Assembly (NCBI GenBank): GCA_033060915.1
Contig: CM065377.1
Coordinates: 36,542,683 to 36,606,682 of the forward strand
DNA: 64,000 bases
Direction: 5' to 3'
Source: Euryodendron excelsum
Lineage: Eukaryota; Streptophyta; Magnoliopsida; Ericales; Pentaphylacaceae
The position numbers were made by a program, and so were the translations under genes. The notes beneath the pieces are model-generated. The model was not told the origin of the DNA and made no database searches. It saw nothing but the letters and a program-made list of their open reading frames with translations. Within the stretch, counting starts at the first letter, position 1; the number at the start of each line of letters is the position of its first letter. This document shows positions 12,531 through 23,092 of this stretch, piece by piece.

Positions 12531-12900
12531 TCATTTTAAGTCAAAAATGTAAATATTGCCTTGTTTATGTCCAGTCAATATGATATGCTTGTCATTTATG
12601 TTTACTACAATGCACTTAGAAGATTCAAACACTACCTTAAACCATTTGTTCCACAATTGAATAATGCTCAACGGGTTTTGCTTAAGGCCTTTAACAAGTA
12701 AAACATTTTCAATTAAAGTAAAAGAGTTTTTACTAATACTACCTATACTAATGATCTTGCTTGTGCTATTATCTCTAAAAGTGACCAAACCTCCATCCTT
12801 TGGTATGAGAGATGTGAATTAAGATTTATCTCCAGTCATGTCTCTCAAAAAACCACTATCCAAGTACCAATGGTCCTTTTTGGACTTTGCTTGAAGACAT
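12531..12900 (-). pseudogene. Copia aspartic protease remnant
   Basis: At about 12820-12890 the minus strand encodes WYLDSGFLRDMTGDKS, matching the copia protease block (catalytic DSG, then a region that is CSRHMTG in most relatives). After a stop, the frame continues as KDGGLVTFRDNSTSKIISIG and LLVKGLKQNPLSIIQL, the downstream protease and linker region. The active-site DSG is kept but the in-frame stop after DKS breaks the polyprotein. Confidence 0.85.
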
Positions 12901-12918
12901 ACCTACAAGAATATCAAC

Positions 12919-14455
12919 TTAAACCTTCATCTTTGGTACCCAAATCATCTTGTGTTCGTGGGAGTTAGTCTTCGATGGTCCTTTTAGGACCCAAACATTC
13001 TTAAGAGCAAGAGATTTTTGCATAATGTAACATTTGCTAGCTGGATGGCCTCTCTTTTGACAATAAAAACATGTAATTTTTGTTTTTGAAAACTTTTTAT
13101 ATTTAAAAGGATTGTAGTCTATTCCAGTCTTGTCAAAAGAACACTTTTGTTTACCTAGTATGGCATCAAGCTTTTCTTTCCCATCAACACATTTTGCAAG
13201 GAATTTATTTAAATCATTTACTTTTTCTTTCAAAGAGGAATTCTCTTTGTTCAAAATTTCATTATCATTTTGTAAATCTTCACTCTCCTTAGTGAGTGTG
13301 GATACCATCTTTTTTAGAAGACTATTTTTATGCTCATGTTTTTGAATTTAGCAAGTAAATCATCAAAGGCATTTTGTAACTCATCAAATAAAAAAACTAT
13401 ATGGTTTAGTGTGTACTTTTCCAGATTCCTCCTCTTGTGTCATGAGACATAGGTTTGCAACCTCTTGAGGTTTAGCTTCCTCATCAGAGCTGGATTCCTC
13501 ATCTTCACTCCATGTGGCAGCTAGAGCCCTTCTTCCTTTGCATTTCTTTCATTTCTTCTTTAGCATAGGATACTCAGCTTTAATATGTCTTTGCTTCTTG
13601 CATTCATAGCATATGATGGTTGAAATCTTGTTGTTGAATTCACCCTTTGCTTCAGGCTTCTTTCCTCCTTTCTAACTTCTTTTTATGAATCTCTTGAATT
13701 TCCTTGTAATGAGGGCAAGATCTTCCTCATCTTCATCTTCACTTCCAGATTTATTTTCTAATGTGGTGGACTTGAATGCAATGGATTTATTCTTCTTGAG
13801 CATTTTGCTTTTGGGTCAGCTCATATGTCATGAGAGATCCAAGAAGCTCCTCAAGTGGCAATGTGTTGAGGTCTTTGACTTCTTGTATTGCTGTCACCTT
13901 GGCTTCCCATGTCTTTGACAATGATCTTAGAATATTTCTCACATGTTACACTCTTCCAAAAGACTTAAAACCATTAACAATGTCAGTGAATCTTGTGAAA
14001 ATTTCAATTATAGACCCATTAGATTTCATTCTAAATAGTTCATAATTATGCACAAGAATGTTAATCTTGGACTTCTGACCTGATTGGTCCCTTCATGAGT
14101 CACTTCAAGTCTATCCCAAATTTTCTTGGCAAATTCACAAGTAGAGATCCTATTGAATTTATTTAGGTCTAATGCATCATATAAGATATTCGTAGCTTTA
14201 GCAACGGATTGCAAAAGCTTCGAGTCATTCTTATCTCACTCATTTTTAGGTTTAAGGATGACTACCCTTTCAATAGTCTTGGTAGGAGTCTTAAGACCAT
14301 TAACAACGATCCTCTATAACTCATAGTTAACAGATTGTACATAAATTCTCATTATATTCTTTCAATAATTATAGTTTGTCCCATTAAACATGGGATGTCT
14401 ATTGGTGGATTGACCCTCACTTAAAGAGCTTCCAAACAGTTGTTATGGATCAACT
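12919..14455 (-). pseudogene. Copia gag remnant with CCHC zinc knuckle
   Basis: The 5' end at about 14330-14420 reads RHPMFNGTNYNYWKNIM, the conserved plant copia gag start. Next come the UBN2-type block ISTCEFAKKIWDRLEVTHEG (in 14026-14214) and, after several broken frames, a coiled-coil-like Glu/Lys/Asn-rich stretch leading to the zinc knuckle CFYCQKRGHPASKC at 13030-13071 (CX2CX4HX4C intact). Gag packages element RNA. Stops and frameshifts between 13310 and 14330 mark it as defective. Confidence 0.88.
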
Positions 14456-14488
14456 CTAAAGATGTAAGCCTTTAAATGTAGAGTACAA

Positions 14489-14500
14489 GCTCTGATACCA
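14489..14500 (-). other. Copia primer binding site (tRNA-iMet)
   Basis: The minus strand reads CCGACA (LTR end), AT, then TGGTATCAGAGC, the complement of the initiator methionine tRNA 3' end used by plant copia elements. It fixes the LTR/internal boundary at 14503 and the element's orientation. Confidence 0.93.
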
Positions 14501-14502
14501 AT

Positions 14503-15649
14503 TGTCGGCCCAAAAGTGCAACCCAAGAGCGAGGGTGAATTGGGTTTCAAAAATAATCACAAATAATTTTAACTAAAAACTGATTAAACAATCTAATAGC
14601 AGAATCAAAGTGTGTGTAATGTGGCCAGGTAATCTCAAACAAGAAAAGGAAAAACAAAGCATAAAATGAACACAATGATTTACTAAGGTTTAGCCACAAC
14701 TCGTGACCTACGTCCTTACTCTCAAGACCCCCTTAAATGCTCTTCCACTATGCAATGAAGAATTACAAAGCAGGTGCTGGTTGATCAAGTGCCTAGCTCA
14801 CTTCTTACAAAAGCTCTTCTTGAGCTCTCAAACTCCTCAAGTGATTTTGTACAAACTTCACTCAAACTTACAAGTATTTGTAACAAAAACACTCCAATGG
14901 AGTAAATGAGGTTTACACAAAGTATCTCTCTCAAAGAGTCAATAGAACAAGTGTAAGATCATTAAAGGCCACAATATCTCAGCAAAGCAATTATAGTAGT
15001 TAGGGTTTATGTTTTTAGATTCGATTTCACACTTACATTTATGTCCGCTTTATATATAAATGTTATGGGGGTTTTGTATATATGCCTTAGCATTGATTCT
15101 AGCCATTGAAGGTAGTTGGGGTTATATTAAATGCAAGATCAGAGCTGTAGAACATTTAAAAATATAACTGTTACAGTGGCATAGGTCGACCCTTCGGCTG
15201 CAGGTGTCGACTCCTTCCTGTTCTAAACACAACTCTTTAAGCAAGCTGCCTTCATGTGTCGACTTTTAATGAATGAAGTGTCGACTCCTTTAAGTTTTAG
15301 CATGTATCTTTAAGGCACTGTCTCAATGTGTCGAATCTTATAAGCTCATGTGTCGATTCCTTTAAGGATATTTTTAAAGTCATGCAATCTGGATGTATGT
15401 GTCGACTCCCGTAGCTGAAGGTTTTGACTCTTTTCAGTATATTTCCAGAGTCATGCAATCTGGACACATGTCGACTCTTGTAGTTGAAAGTGTCGACTCT
15501 TCTAAGTACATTTCCAAAGTCATTCAATCTGGATGTATGTGTTAACTCCTGTTGTTGAAGATGTCGACTCTCGCCAGTTTCATAGGCCCAGGTTCAAGCC
15601 ATTATCTTCATGTGTTGACCCTCGAGTGGATGTGTTCACTCTTGCTAGT
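14503..15649 (-). mobile_element. Copia 5' LTR, inner part
   Basis: It begins on the plus strand with TGTCGGCCC (LTR end TGGGCCGACA on the coding strand), next to the primer site. It contains a tandem TGTCGACTC array at 15186-15640. It is split at 15649/15650 by solo LTR B with target duplication CTAGT (15645-15649) versus CTAGC (21046-21050), and resumes at 21051. Confidence 0.8.
15186..15640. repeat. Tandem TGTCGACTC module array in copia LTR
   Basis: Twelve to thirteen copies of TGTCGACTC or near variants recur here. In part they form a higher-order unit of about 70 bp that includes AGTCATGCAATCTGGA (starts at 15378, 15449, 15518). The core TGTCGACT contains the palindrome GTCGAC. The position in the LTR upstream of transcription suggests enhancer-like repeats, which is inference. 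Confidence 0.8.
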
Positions 15650-17545
15650 TGTAAGCACCCCATTTTTGACCACTCGGCAGTCTACACTCCGTCCAGACTT
15701 GTACTCAAGTCAATATAGGCATATTCCAATCGAAACCAGCTCTCTAAATTCAAATCTGGTCTGTCCATCGCTTCGCGGGCCCACTAGGCCCAAATAGAGG
15801 CAAAATGACCAAAAATGCCCTTAGGGGCATTGTCCTTTCCAATTCCAATTTCAATCCCTCTCTCGAGACAGTTGATTCCTCGAGACGGTAAGTCTATTCC
15901 AAATTAGGCACGTCTTTCCGAAGACGATAAGACCCCTTTCCAATTCCAATTCCAATTCCAATCCTTCTCTCGAGACAGTTGATTTCTCGAGACGGTAAAT
16001 CTATTCCAAATTAGGCACGTCTTTCTGAAGACTGTAAGTCCCCTTTCCAATTTCAAATCAGGCACGTCTTTACGAAGATGATAAGACCCCTTTCCAATTC
16101 CAATCCCTCTCTCAAGACAGTTGATTCCTCGAGACGGTACATCTACTCCAATCAGGTGCGTCTTTCTGAAGACTATAAGACCCCTTTCCAATTTTAATCC
16201 TTCTCTCGAGATAGTTGATTCCTGGAGACGGTCCAGCACATTTTTCAAAGAAAACCTCTTCGGAATGGTAAGTCCCTTTAAACCTGTCGACCGGGACGTG
16301 ACCCCAAGTCCCCTAGATGGTAGAACGGTCCACCTTTGGTGCCTGCTAGCCTGCTAAAGCAGAAATGTCCATTTAGGCACTCCTTCCGAGAAAGTTGATT
16401 CTTAAGCGCTAAGTCCTTTTAGCAGCTTCCCGAGATCAGGCAGTCTTGGGAATAATCGCGAACCGTCAGAGTAGTAGAAATACTCACAAACATCATAACC
16501 ATCAGAGTAACGAAAATACTCGCAAACAGGTCGATATAGGGAATTGCCAACAAACCCCTGTATCACGCGACCATTGTCAGAGTGGCGGAAACACTCAAAA
16601 CCTAGGTCAACATCGGTGCCTGCTAGCCCACTTCGGTGAAATATGACCAAATTGCCCATTGGGCCTTTTTCAACAAGTTTCTCGAGAACACACCTGAGTC
16701 TTTAGAACGGTGAGTCCAACTGTCTAAGATTGTCTTAAAAGCAGTCTGACATGATTAGGTGCCTTCTAGTCAGTTTCGGGCCAATTTTGAGACTTTCCGG
16801 TCAAGATGACCATTTTGCCCCTAGGCATCCGAACGCCTCGAGAACCATACCGGCTCTGGGTATCAAACCAGTAATCTCCTGAGATTACTTCTTATAGTAT
16901 TCTCAACCTTCCTTTACCTTTTCAGATCATTCCAAGTCAGTTCCGGCAAACCTGGTACAAAATGACCGTTTTGCCCCCAGTGGGTTGGTCTCCTTTTTCG
17001 ACCACACCGGCTCTGGGTATCAAACTGAAAATCTCTTGAGTTTGCTTCTTATAGTATTCTCAACCTTCCTTTACCATCCTGGATCATTCCGAGTCCGTTC
17101 CGGTAAACCCGGTACAAAATGACCGTTTTGTCCCTAGTGGGCCGGTCGCTTTTCCCAACCACACCGGCTCTGGGTATCAAACCGGTAGCCTATTGGAAAC
17201 ATTTTAAATAATGTTTCCAAGTCTCGAGTCTTTTTCCAGTCCATTCCGGGTTCGTCCCGGCAGCTTCTCGATCCGATTGACAGTTTTGCCCCTAAAGGCC
17301 CGGTCAACCCTTCTAACACATCTTATCCTCATTTTTCAAGTCAAATACCTCTGGGACACTATTCTAAGTGTTCCTGCTCTTTTTAGGCCCTCCGGGTCAT
17401 TCCTGGCCTCTTCAAATCATTCCCGGACTTTTCGAAGTCACTCCTAGTGAAGCCAAGCTAAAAATTGCATGGTAGTTACTAGTACAGGCGCCCAAATCTA
17501 GTCAAGGATACGTTGCTTGCCGACCTTAATAATTTCCTAATTGGC

Positions 17546-17645
17546 TGGCCCACTAGTAGTGGCGCCAAGCCAATATTTGGCCTGGCGCCACTCCTAGTGG
17601 CGCTAGAAGTATTTTTGGCCTAGCGCCACTGCAACAGGCGCCAGG
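17546..17645 (+). repeat. 38-bp palindromic repeats upstream of TATA in LTR B
   Basis: Units with GGCGCCACT/AGTGGCGCC dyads start at about 17546 (damaged), 17584 and 17622, and CTATAAATA follows at 17658. The same layout with exactly 38-bp spacing is seen in G (26537, 26575, 26613) and H (44663, 44701, 44739). Confidence 0.88.
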
Positions 17646-18419
17646 TCTATCCCACCTCTATAAATACAGTGCTTCTTCCAACGTGAAAGAGGTCCTCAAA
17701 CTCAGTCTAAAAATCCTATATTTCGATACACAGAGCTCGTACACTCCCAAAACCCTAGCTTCCCTAGGTTTTTCAAACCCTAGCCACCATACACAAACCC
17801 TAAGCCTTATATACACTCACACACACCCCTATAAACTTATACACTAGCCTCCAACCCTCCATTGAAAACTTAGATTGCTGCAACTATGAAGATTTGAAGA
17901 CCAAAGATGAGCCCTCGAAGATCAAGACTGAAGTGAAGCGAAGACCGAAGAAAGCAAGGCGCGCAAAGCCAAGCAAAATAAAGAAGACACAAGGTAGGCT
18001 TCTTATTTAAATTTCTACACTTCCCCCTCTCTCTTCTCTCTCCTAACCCACTTGGGTTTTCTCTATTTTAATCCCCCATCTCTTTCCCCCCTTTTCTTTG
18101 CATGCTTGAAACAAGGGGACTCCTAGTCTATGTGTAGGATTAAACTATTGGAGGGTCACCGTGTCAGGGACTTTCTTTTAGGCTAACTAGAGACCATGTG
18201 GGTTCGGCCCCCTTGATTATGTGGTGAAGCCTTAACCTTGTATGTTCACGACCCCAAACTTGCATTGTGCATATCATGATCTTGCATCTTCTAAAAATCA
18301 TTTTCAAACTCGTTTTCAAAGTTTGCATTAAACTTGCTTTCAAAATTGCATCAAAATCTCCTCTTTCAAAACTTGTTTTCAAAATCACAATCCTAGGGTG
18401 ATTCTACCTTTTCCATGGC

Positions 18420-20200
18420 TAGGGTTGCTTTAGGAAAGTGTTACATTTAAAGAAGACCAATATGGTCTATATTTTCGACTCCTTGCTTTCAAAACCACTT
18501 TTCTAAAGTGGTTCTAGCCTTCTTATAATTAGAATCGCTTTAGGAAAGTGAGACCTTTTTATACCTTCTAAAAACTCTCTTTTCAAAAGTCTCTTTTCCT
18601 AAAAATCTCTTTTTTCATACTTTCCTAAAACTCTCATTTCCAAAGTTATTTTCAAAAAATCCCTCCAAAAATCTATTTCTCAAAACTCCCTTTTTCAACT
18701 CCTTTCCAAAATCCTATCCCCAAAATCCATTTTCTAAAAAAGCTCCCTAAAAATCTTTCCAAAAACTCTCTCCAACAATCTTCTAACAAAAATCTTTCTA
18801 AAAACTCTCTTCCCAAAATCTTCCTTCTAGAAACTCCCCTCTAGGATTTTCCTTCTAAAAACTCGTTTCCAAAAACACACTTTTCAAAAACTCCTTTTTT
18901 TAAAAATCTCTTTCCAAAAACTCTATCTTCAAATTCACTTTCCAAAAACTCCTCTCTAGGACTCCCTTCTAAAAATCTTCGGTTCCAAAAATGTACTTTC
19001 CAAAAATCCCTTTTCTTGATGCCCAAATGAAGCCCTAGAACTTATGATTAGGAAACCCTAATTTTTCCTTCCCAAAAACATGATTTCCAATCCCCTATTT
19101 TGGCCTCAAAACCTAGGTTTCCAAAACTTCTTATTTTTCTATGTCAAAACTATACATATTTTCAAAATCTATTTTCTACATCAAAACTATACACTTCCAA
19201 ATCTAGGGTTTCTAAAATTCCCTTTTCCAAATCCTTATCAAATCAAAATCTTCCCTCTAGAAAAACAAATCCAATCTTCCTGTTTAGGAAACTATATCCA
19301 ATTTTCCATTTTTGAAAACAAAATCAAACACTTCTTCTTAGAAACAAAATCCATTCCCTTCCTAATCCAACTCTTTCCTCACTCAACTCCTTCCTAATCT
19401 CCTACTTTCCTAAATCGTAATTTTCCAAAACTTGAACACAAAAAATCTTTCCCGAATTTTAAAATTCAACTTTCAAATCTTTCCTAATTCAACCCTTTCC
19501 TAATTCTACCCCTTTCTAAATCTTAACCTTCCAAATCCAAGTTTTCAAATCTTTCCTAAACTCAAAACTTTCTTAATCTCAAGATTTTCTAAAACTCAAA
19601 CTTTAAAGCTTTCTAAATCCTAAACTTTCTAAATTCAAAACTTTCAAACTCTAAAATTTTCTAAATTCTAAACTTTCAAAGTCTAAACCTTTCCTCATTC
19701 CAACCTTTTTTAATTCCACATCCTTTCCAAAGTTTAACTCTCAAATCTAGAGTTTCAAATCTTTCTAAAACTCAAACTTTGAATCTTCCAAAAATTTTAG
19801 AAGCTTTCTAAATTGAAATCTTTCCTAATTTAAAATCTTTCTAAAATTCTAAGCTTTCCAAATTCAAAACTTTCTTAACTTGAAACTTTTCAAATTCTAA
19901 ACCTTTCTTAAACTAAACTTTTCCTAATTCAAAAACGTTTCTAAATTCAACACTTTCCTATTTTAAAACTTTTCTAATTCGAACCTTTCCTAATTCTAAT
20001 CTTTCTCCAATCTTCCAAGTCCAACATTCGAGTCCAATCTTTCTTAATCTCAAGTCCTTTCTAAATCCTCTATTTCCTAAGTCTAGGTTTCCTAAAACCA
20101 ATCTTTTCAAATCTTCCAATCAAAGTCCAAATTTCCCTATTCTTCCAATTCCAATTCGAATTCCAACTTCAACTCTTTTCCAATCCAACCTTCTATTTTC
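18420..20200 (+). repeat. G-depleted simple-sequence tract in LTR B
   Basis: A long C/T/A-rich tract has very few G bases, made of drifting short units such as CTTTCCTAATTCAAAA and TCTCTTTCCAAAAACT. The same tract is at about 27520-29160 (G), 31080-32090 (D 5'), 45670-47410 (H), 50340-51340 (D 3') and, as a C-poor strand, 60660-62520 (F). Short frames in it are chance products. Confidence 0.85.
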
Positions 20201-20276
20201 TATCGGATTCTTGTCCGAACTACGACTGACCTAATTCCTCCAAAAGGATACGTAGGCAACCCTCATAGGTGCGGTC
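20201..20276 (+). repeat. Conserved island near LTR 3' end (GATACGTAGGCAACC)
   Basis: A block containing CGAACTACGACTGACC, then GGATACGTAGGCAACC, then GTGCGGTC is conserved in all copies despite flanking low-complexity drift (A about 9510, G 29184, D 5' 32434, H 47453, F minus about 60590-60665). I recall similar sequence in plant Tat-lineage LTRs, but that is memory, not a search. Confidence 0.75.
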
Positions 20277-20858
20277 TCCACATTTTTCAAATTTCAAATT
20301 TCACAACATTTTTCAAATTTCTATTTCTACAACTTCTTTCCATTCTCCAATCTTACAACATTTTTCAAGTTTCCAATTCCATAACTCTTTTCAAATCTCT
20401 TTTCAATTCCAATTCAAATCTATCTTTTCAAATCTTTTTTTAAATTAAATAAATTTCTTTTCAAATCTTTTTCCAAATCTATTTTTCAACTCTTTTATCT
20501 TGCACTTACATATCAGGCATCGTGTTTTTTTAATATTGTTTTCTAAAATGGATAGGATTAAATAATAGTTAGTTGGAGACTCTCATAGGTGAATCTAGGG
20601 TAAATTGACATGTAGGTACCAAAAGGGCGGGGTAGGGTGATGGCTTAATGCGTCTTCCCTACACGTAACCAACCTCCGAACCTAGATTACTGATTTCAAA
20701 GACCAAAAACGGAGTTATTTTCTAAAAAGGGCTTACGTATTTTTCAAAGGTTGCCAAACAACCAGTTTTCTTAAAAACCTTCTCTTGAGGAGATATTTTC
20801 AAAATCGTTTTCTAAAAATCCTAAGTGTAGTCTTCGGATTATTCTTAGTTTTTAGGTG

Positions 20859-20894
20859 ACCTAACTCACCTTAATCAAGTTAGGTGGCGACTCC
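20859..20894 (+). promoter_or_regulatory. Conserved LTR hairpin followed by primer-site-like TGGCGACTCC
   Basis: Arms ACCTAACT and AGTTAGGT enclose an 11-base loop (CACCTTAATCA), followed at once by TGGCGACTCC. The same structure lies at 10061 (A), 29861 (G, one arm damaged), 32994 (D 5'), 48142 (H) and 59982-60008 (F, minus), about 153-162 bases from the LTR end each time. Function unknown; RNA dimerisation, polyadenylation or priming are possibilities. Confidence 0.7.
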
Positions 20895-21050
20895 AAATCT
20901 TTTCTAAAAACCCTTTATTCAAATCTATTTTTAATTCAAACTTAGTCACACTTATTCTTCTAGGAGGGTGAGTTCTAACGAGAGAGTATATTATTTTACC
21001 CGCTTGTGTGTGTATTCTTCGAGTGCGAAAAATCTGGGCGCGACACTAGC

Positions 21051-21826
21051 TCCATAGGCTTGATTTTGTATTACTTCTTCAACCTTCTTCCAAACTTTCA
21101 AGCACTTCAATGATATTCCATATTAGACTTCTAAGGCTTGAATTGTCTCCTTCCATACATGTTGTTCTTCAAGAACTTCTTCAATCAATCATGGCTTCAC
21201 ATGGTTTGTTGAGACTTCATCAAACCTTCCATGAGATCTTCCAAGACTTGTGATATTCATTTCACTTGATCTTTAGCACCTTCAATCTCTTTGAGATGGA
21301 ATTATTTCAATTTGATTGCATCTAGGGCTCTTTAGTTAATATAACTTCTTCCATCCTCTCAAGGTTTCAATACACTCTCCAATTTTTCTTGACAACCTTC
21401 ACCAGTTCTTCAATATATTCAAGGTTTCAAGCTTTAAGTCATAGTCCGATTGATGCATGATATAATTTGCACACTAAATAAAGTAATTACTCACTAAACA
21501 AAATTTTCTTACCATCACAATCAAGGCATGGAGTTAACAGGCTCCATTGAGACCATTCCAACCTCAAATCTCAAGGGAGCAAAACTTTAAAAATAAATAT
21601 TGAACAAGTAGTTTTGGAAACTATTTTGATGAAAAATTAAGAGAGTAAGGATTTTGAAAACCTTTTTTGAAGAGTGTTGTTTTGAAAACTTTTAAAGACA
21701 TGAAAAAGCTCTTTTGGAGAGGGGGTTTTGAAAACCATTTTTATGCAACTGGAAACAATAAAACACAAAGATACAAAATGGAGATTAGGGTTTTTAGGAA
21801 GGCTTTCTAAGCCATGAAAAACTAGG
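21051..21826 (-). mobile_element. Copia 5' LTR, outer part
   Basis: This resumes the copia LTR after solo LTR B and its target duplication. It is AT-rich, with many CTTCAA-type motifs and no coding signal. A possible LTR terminus GGAGTTAACA ends at 21540, so the piece beyond that could be older host sequence. It stops at 21827 where LTR C begins. Confidence 0.5.
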
Positions 21827-23092
21827 TGTAAGCACCCCATTTTTGCCTGCTCAACAATCTTCGGCCCGACTGAATTCACTTTCAAACACCACAACACATG
21901 CAAGCCCAAACTGACCTTCCAAACTACAGTCCAGTCAACCAGTCGCTTCTCAGGCCCGCCGGGTCCAATTGAAGCTAAATGACCAGAATGCCCTTAACAT
22001 ATCATCTAGTCCAATTCAATCTGGCATGCTCTTCGAGAAGGTACCTAAATCATTGGAGTGGTAAGTCCATCCCTTCCTAGATTGTCCCAAATAATTTGGC
22101 AGGCTCAGAATGCCATTCAAACTAATATCGGGCACATTCTGATGGTTCCTGATCAAAATGACCATTTTAATCCTAGGCGCCCTGATTGCCCTCATCAACC
22201 ACACCGGCCCTTGGTACCAAACTAGTAAGCCTCCAGGGCACTCCCATGAGTATCCTCGACCTCCAAACCCCCTTCCAGTCAATCACAGAACTGTTTCAAT
22301 GTTTCCCTGTTAAAATAACCATTTTGCACCTCGTGGGCCGGTCATCCCTTTCAACCACGTCAGCCTTGGTTATCAAACCAGTAATCCCATGTGACACTCT
22401 TATCAGTATTCCCGACCTTCAAATCCCATCTTGGTTGTCTTCAAACTAATTTCGGTGTTTCTTAGTTCAAATGACCATTTTGCCCTTAATAGGCCGGTCA
22501 TCCTTTTTAATCACACCGGCTCAGGTTATCAAACCGATAAACTCCCGAGACACTCCTATGAGTGTTCCCAATCTCTGAGTGCTATCCCGGTCCATTTCAG
22601 GACCATTCTGGTGAACTCGGTCAAAATGATCGTTTTACCCCTGGTGGGCCGGTCATCCTTTTCAATCACACCGGCTCTGGGTATCAAACCAAAAACTCTC
22701 AAGACACTCCCGAGTGCCTCTATCTCTTTTCTAGCTGGGTCCCGCAGCCCAATAGCTTTCCAAATCAAACCGGAGCCATTTATATTAGAGCTAGGCCAAA
22801 ATACGGCTTGGAGCCATTTCTAATGGCACTCAGATCTTTACCTTACAGCCCAAGGCCAAATCAAATCTTCAGGATCATTGCCATACGAAGGTGGCACCAT
22901 TTAAGCTAAAAAAATAGCCATGCGCCACTTCTAGTGGCACCACCTCCTCTAAAAATTGGCCTATAAACACAGATCACCCTCAGCATATTTGAAGTTCAAA
23001 AAATCACAAGCAAAGCTCTGCCAAACTCTCTGTAGCGCCTGAGAATCTTAAAAACCCTAGTTCTTTCAAAGGCATTAGCCTTTATAGTCTCC
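21827..23092 (+). mobile_element. LTR C, left piece (U3 to transcription start region)
   Basis: It begins TGTAAGCACCCCATTTTTGCC after ACTAGG. It has four degenerate repeats of about 155 bp around CACCGGCTCTGGGTATCAAACC (about 22203-22680) and CTATAAACA at 22961 in the TATA position. It is interrupted at 23093 by element D and resumes at 51683. It is visibly more diverged than B, G and H, consistent with being an older host. Confidence 0.8.

Larger units (their letters stand above)
15650..21045 (+). mobile_element. Solo LTR B (5.40 kb) of the giant-LTR family
   Basis: It runs from TGTAAGCACCCC to GGGCGCGACA and is flanked by CTAGT on the left and CTAGC on the right, a 5-bp target duplication with one mismatch. 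No internal region follows, and copia LTR sequence continues directly at 21046, so it is a solo LTR left by recombination between two LTRs. In order it holds: 15840-16260 CTCGAGACAG modules; 16460-16600 GTCAGAG modules; 16800-17310 about 157-bp repeats; 17545-17645 palindromic 38-bp repeats; TATA at 17658; a GTAGG splice-donor-like site at about 17992; a G-poor tract to about 20200; the conserved island (20201-20276); and a hairpin at 20859. Confidence 0.9.
10247..21826 (-). mobile_element. Ty1/copia element, minus strand, truncated and interrupted
   Basis: Reading on the minus strand, it has part of the 5' LTR (21826-21051 and 15649-14503, split by solo LTR B), a tRNA-iMet primer site at 14489-14500, then gag, protease, integrase, reverse transcriptase and the start of RNase H. 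It stops at 10247 where element A is inserted. Domain order GAG-PR-INT-RT-RH defines Ty1/copia. All domains carry stops or frame breaks, so the element is dead. Its 3' end and 3' LTR would lie left of element A, outside the window. The outer limit of the 5' LTR (taken here as 21826, where LTR C begins) is not proven. Confidence 0.85.

Noticed and set aside
22431..22823. 130-residue plus-strand frame in LTR C
   Set aside because: It is made of the about 155-bp U3 repeats, also open in other frames and strands; no known domain.
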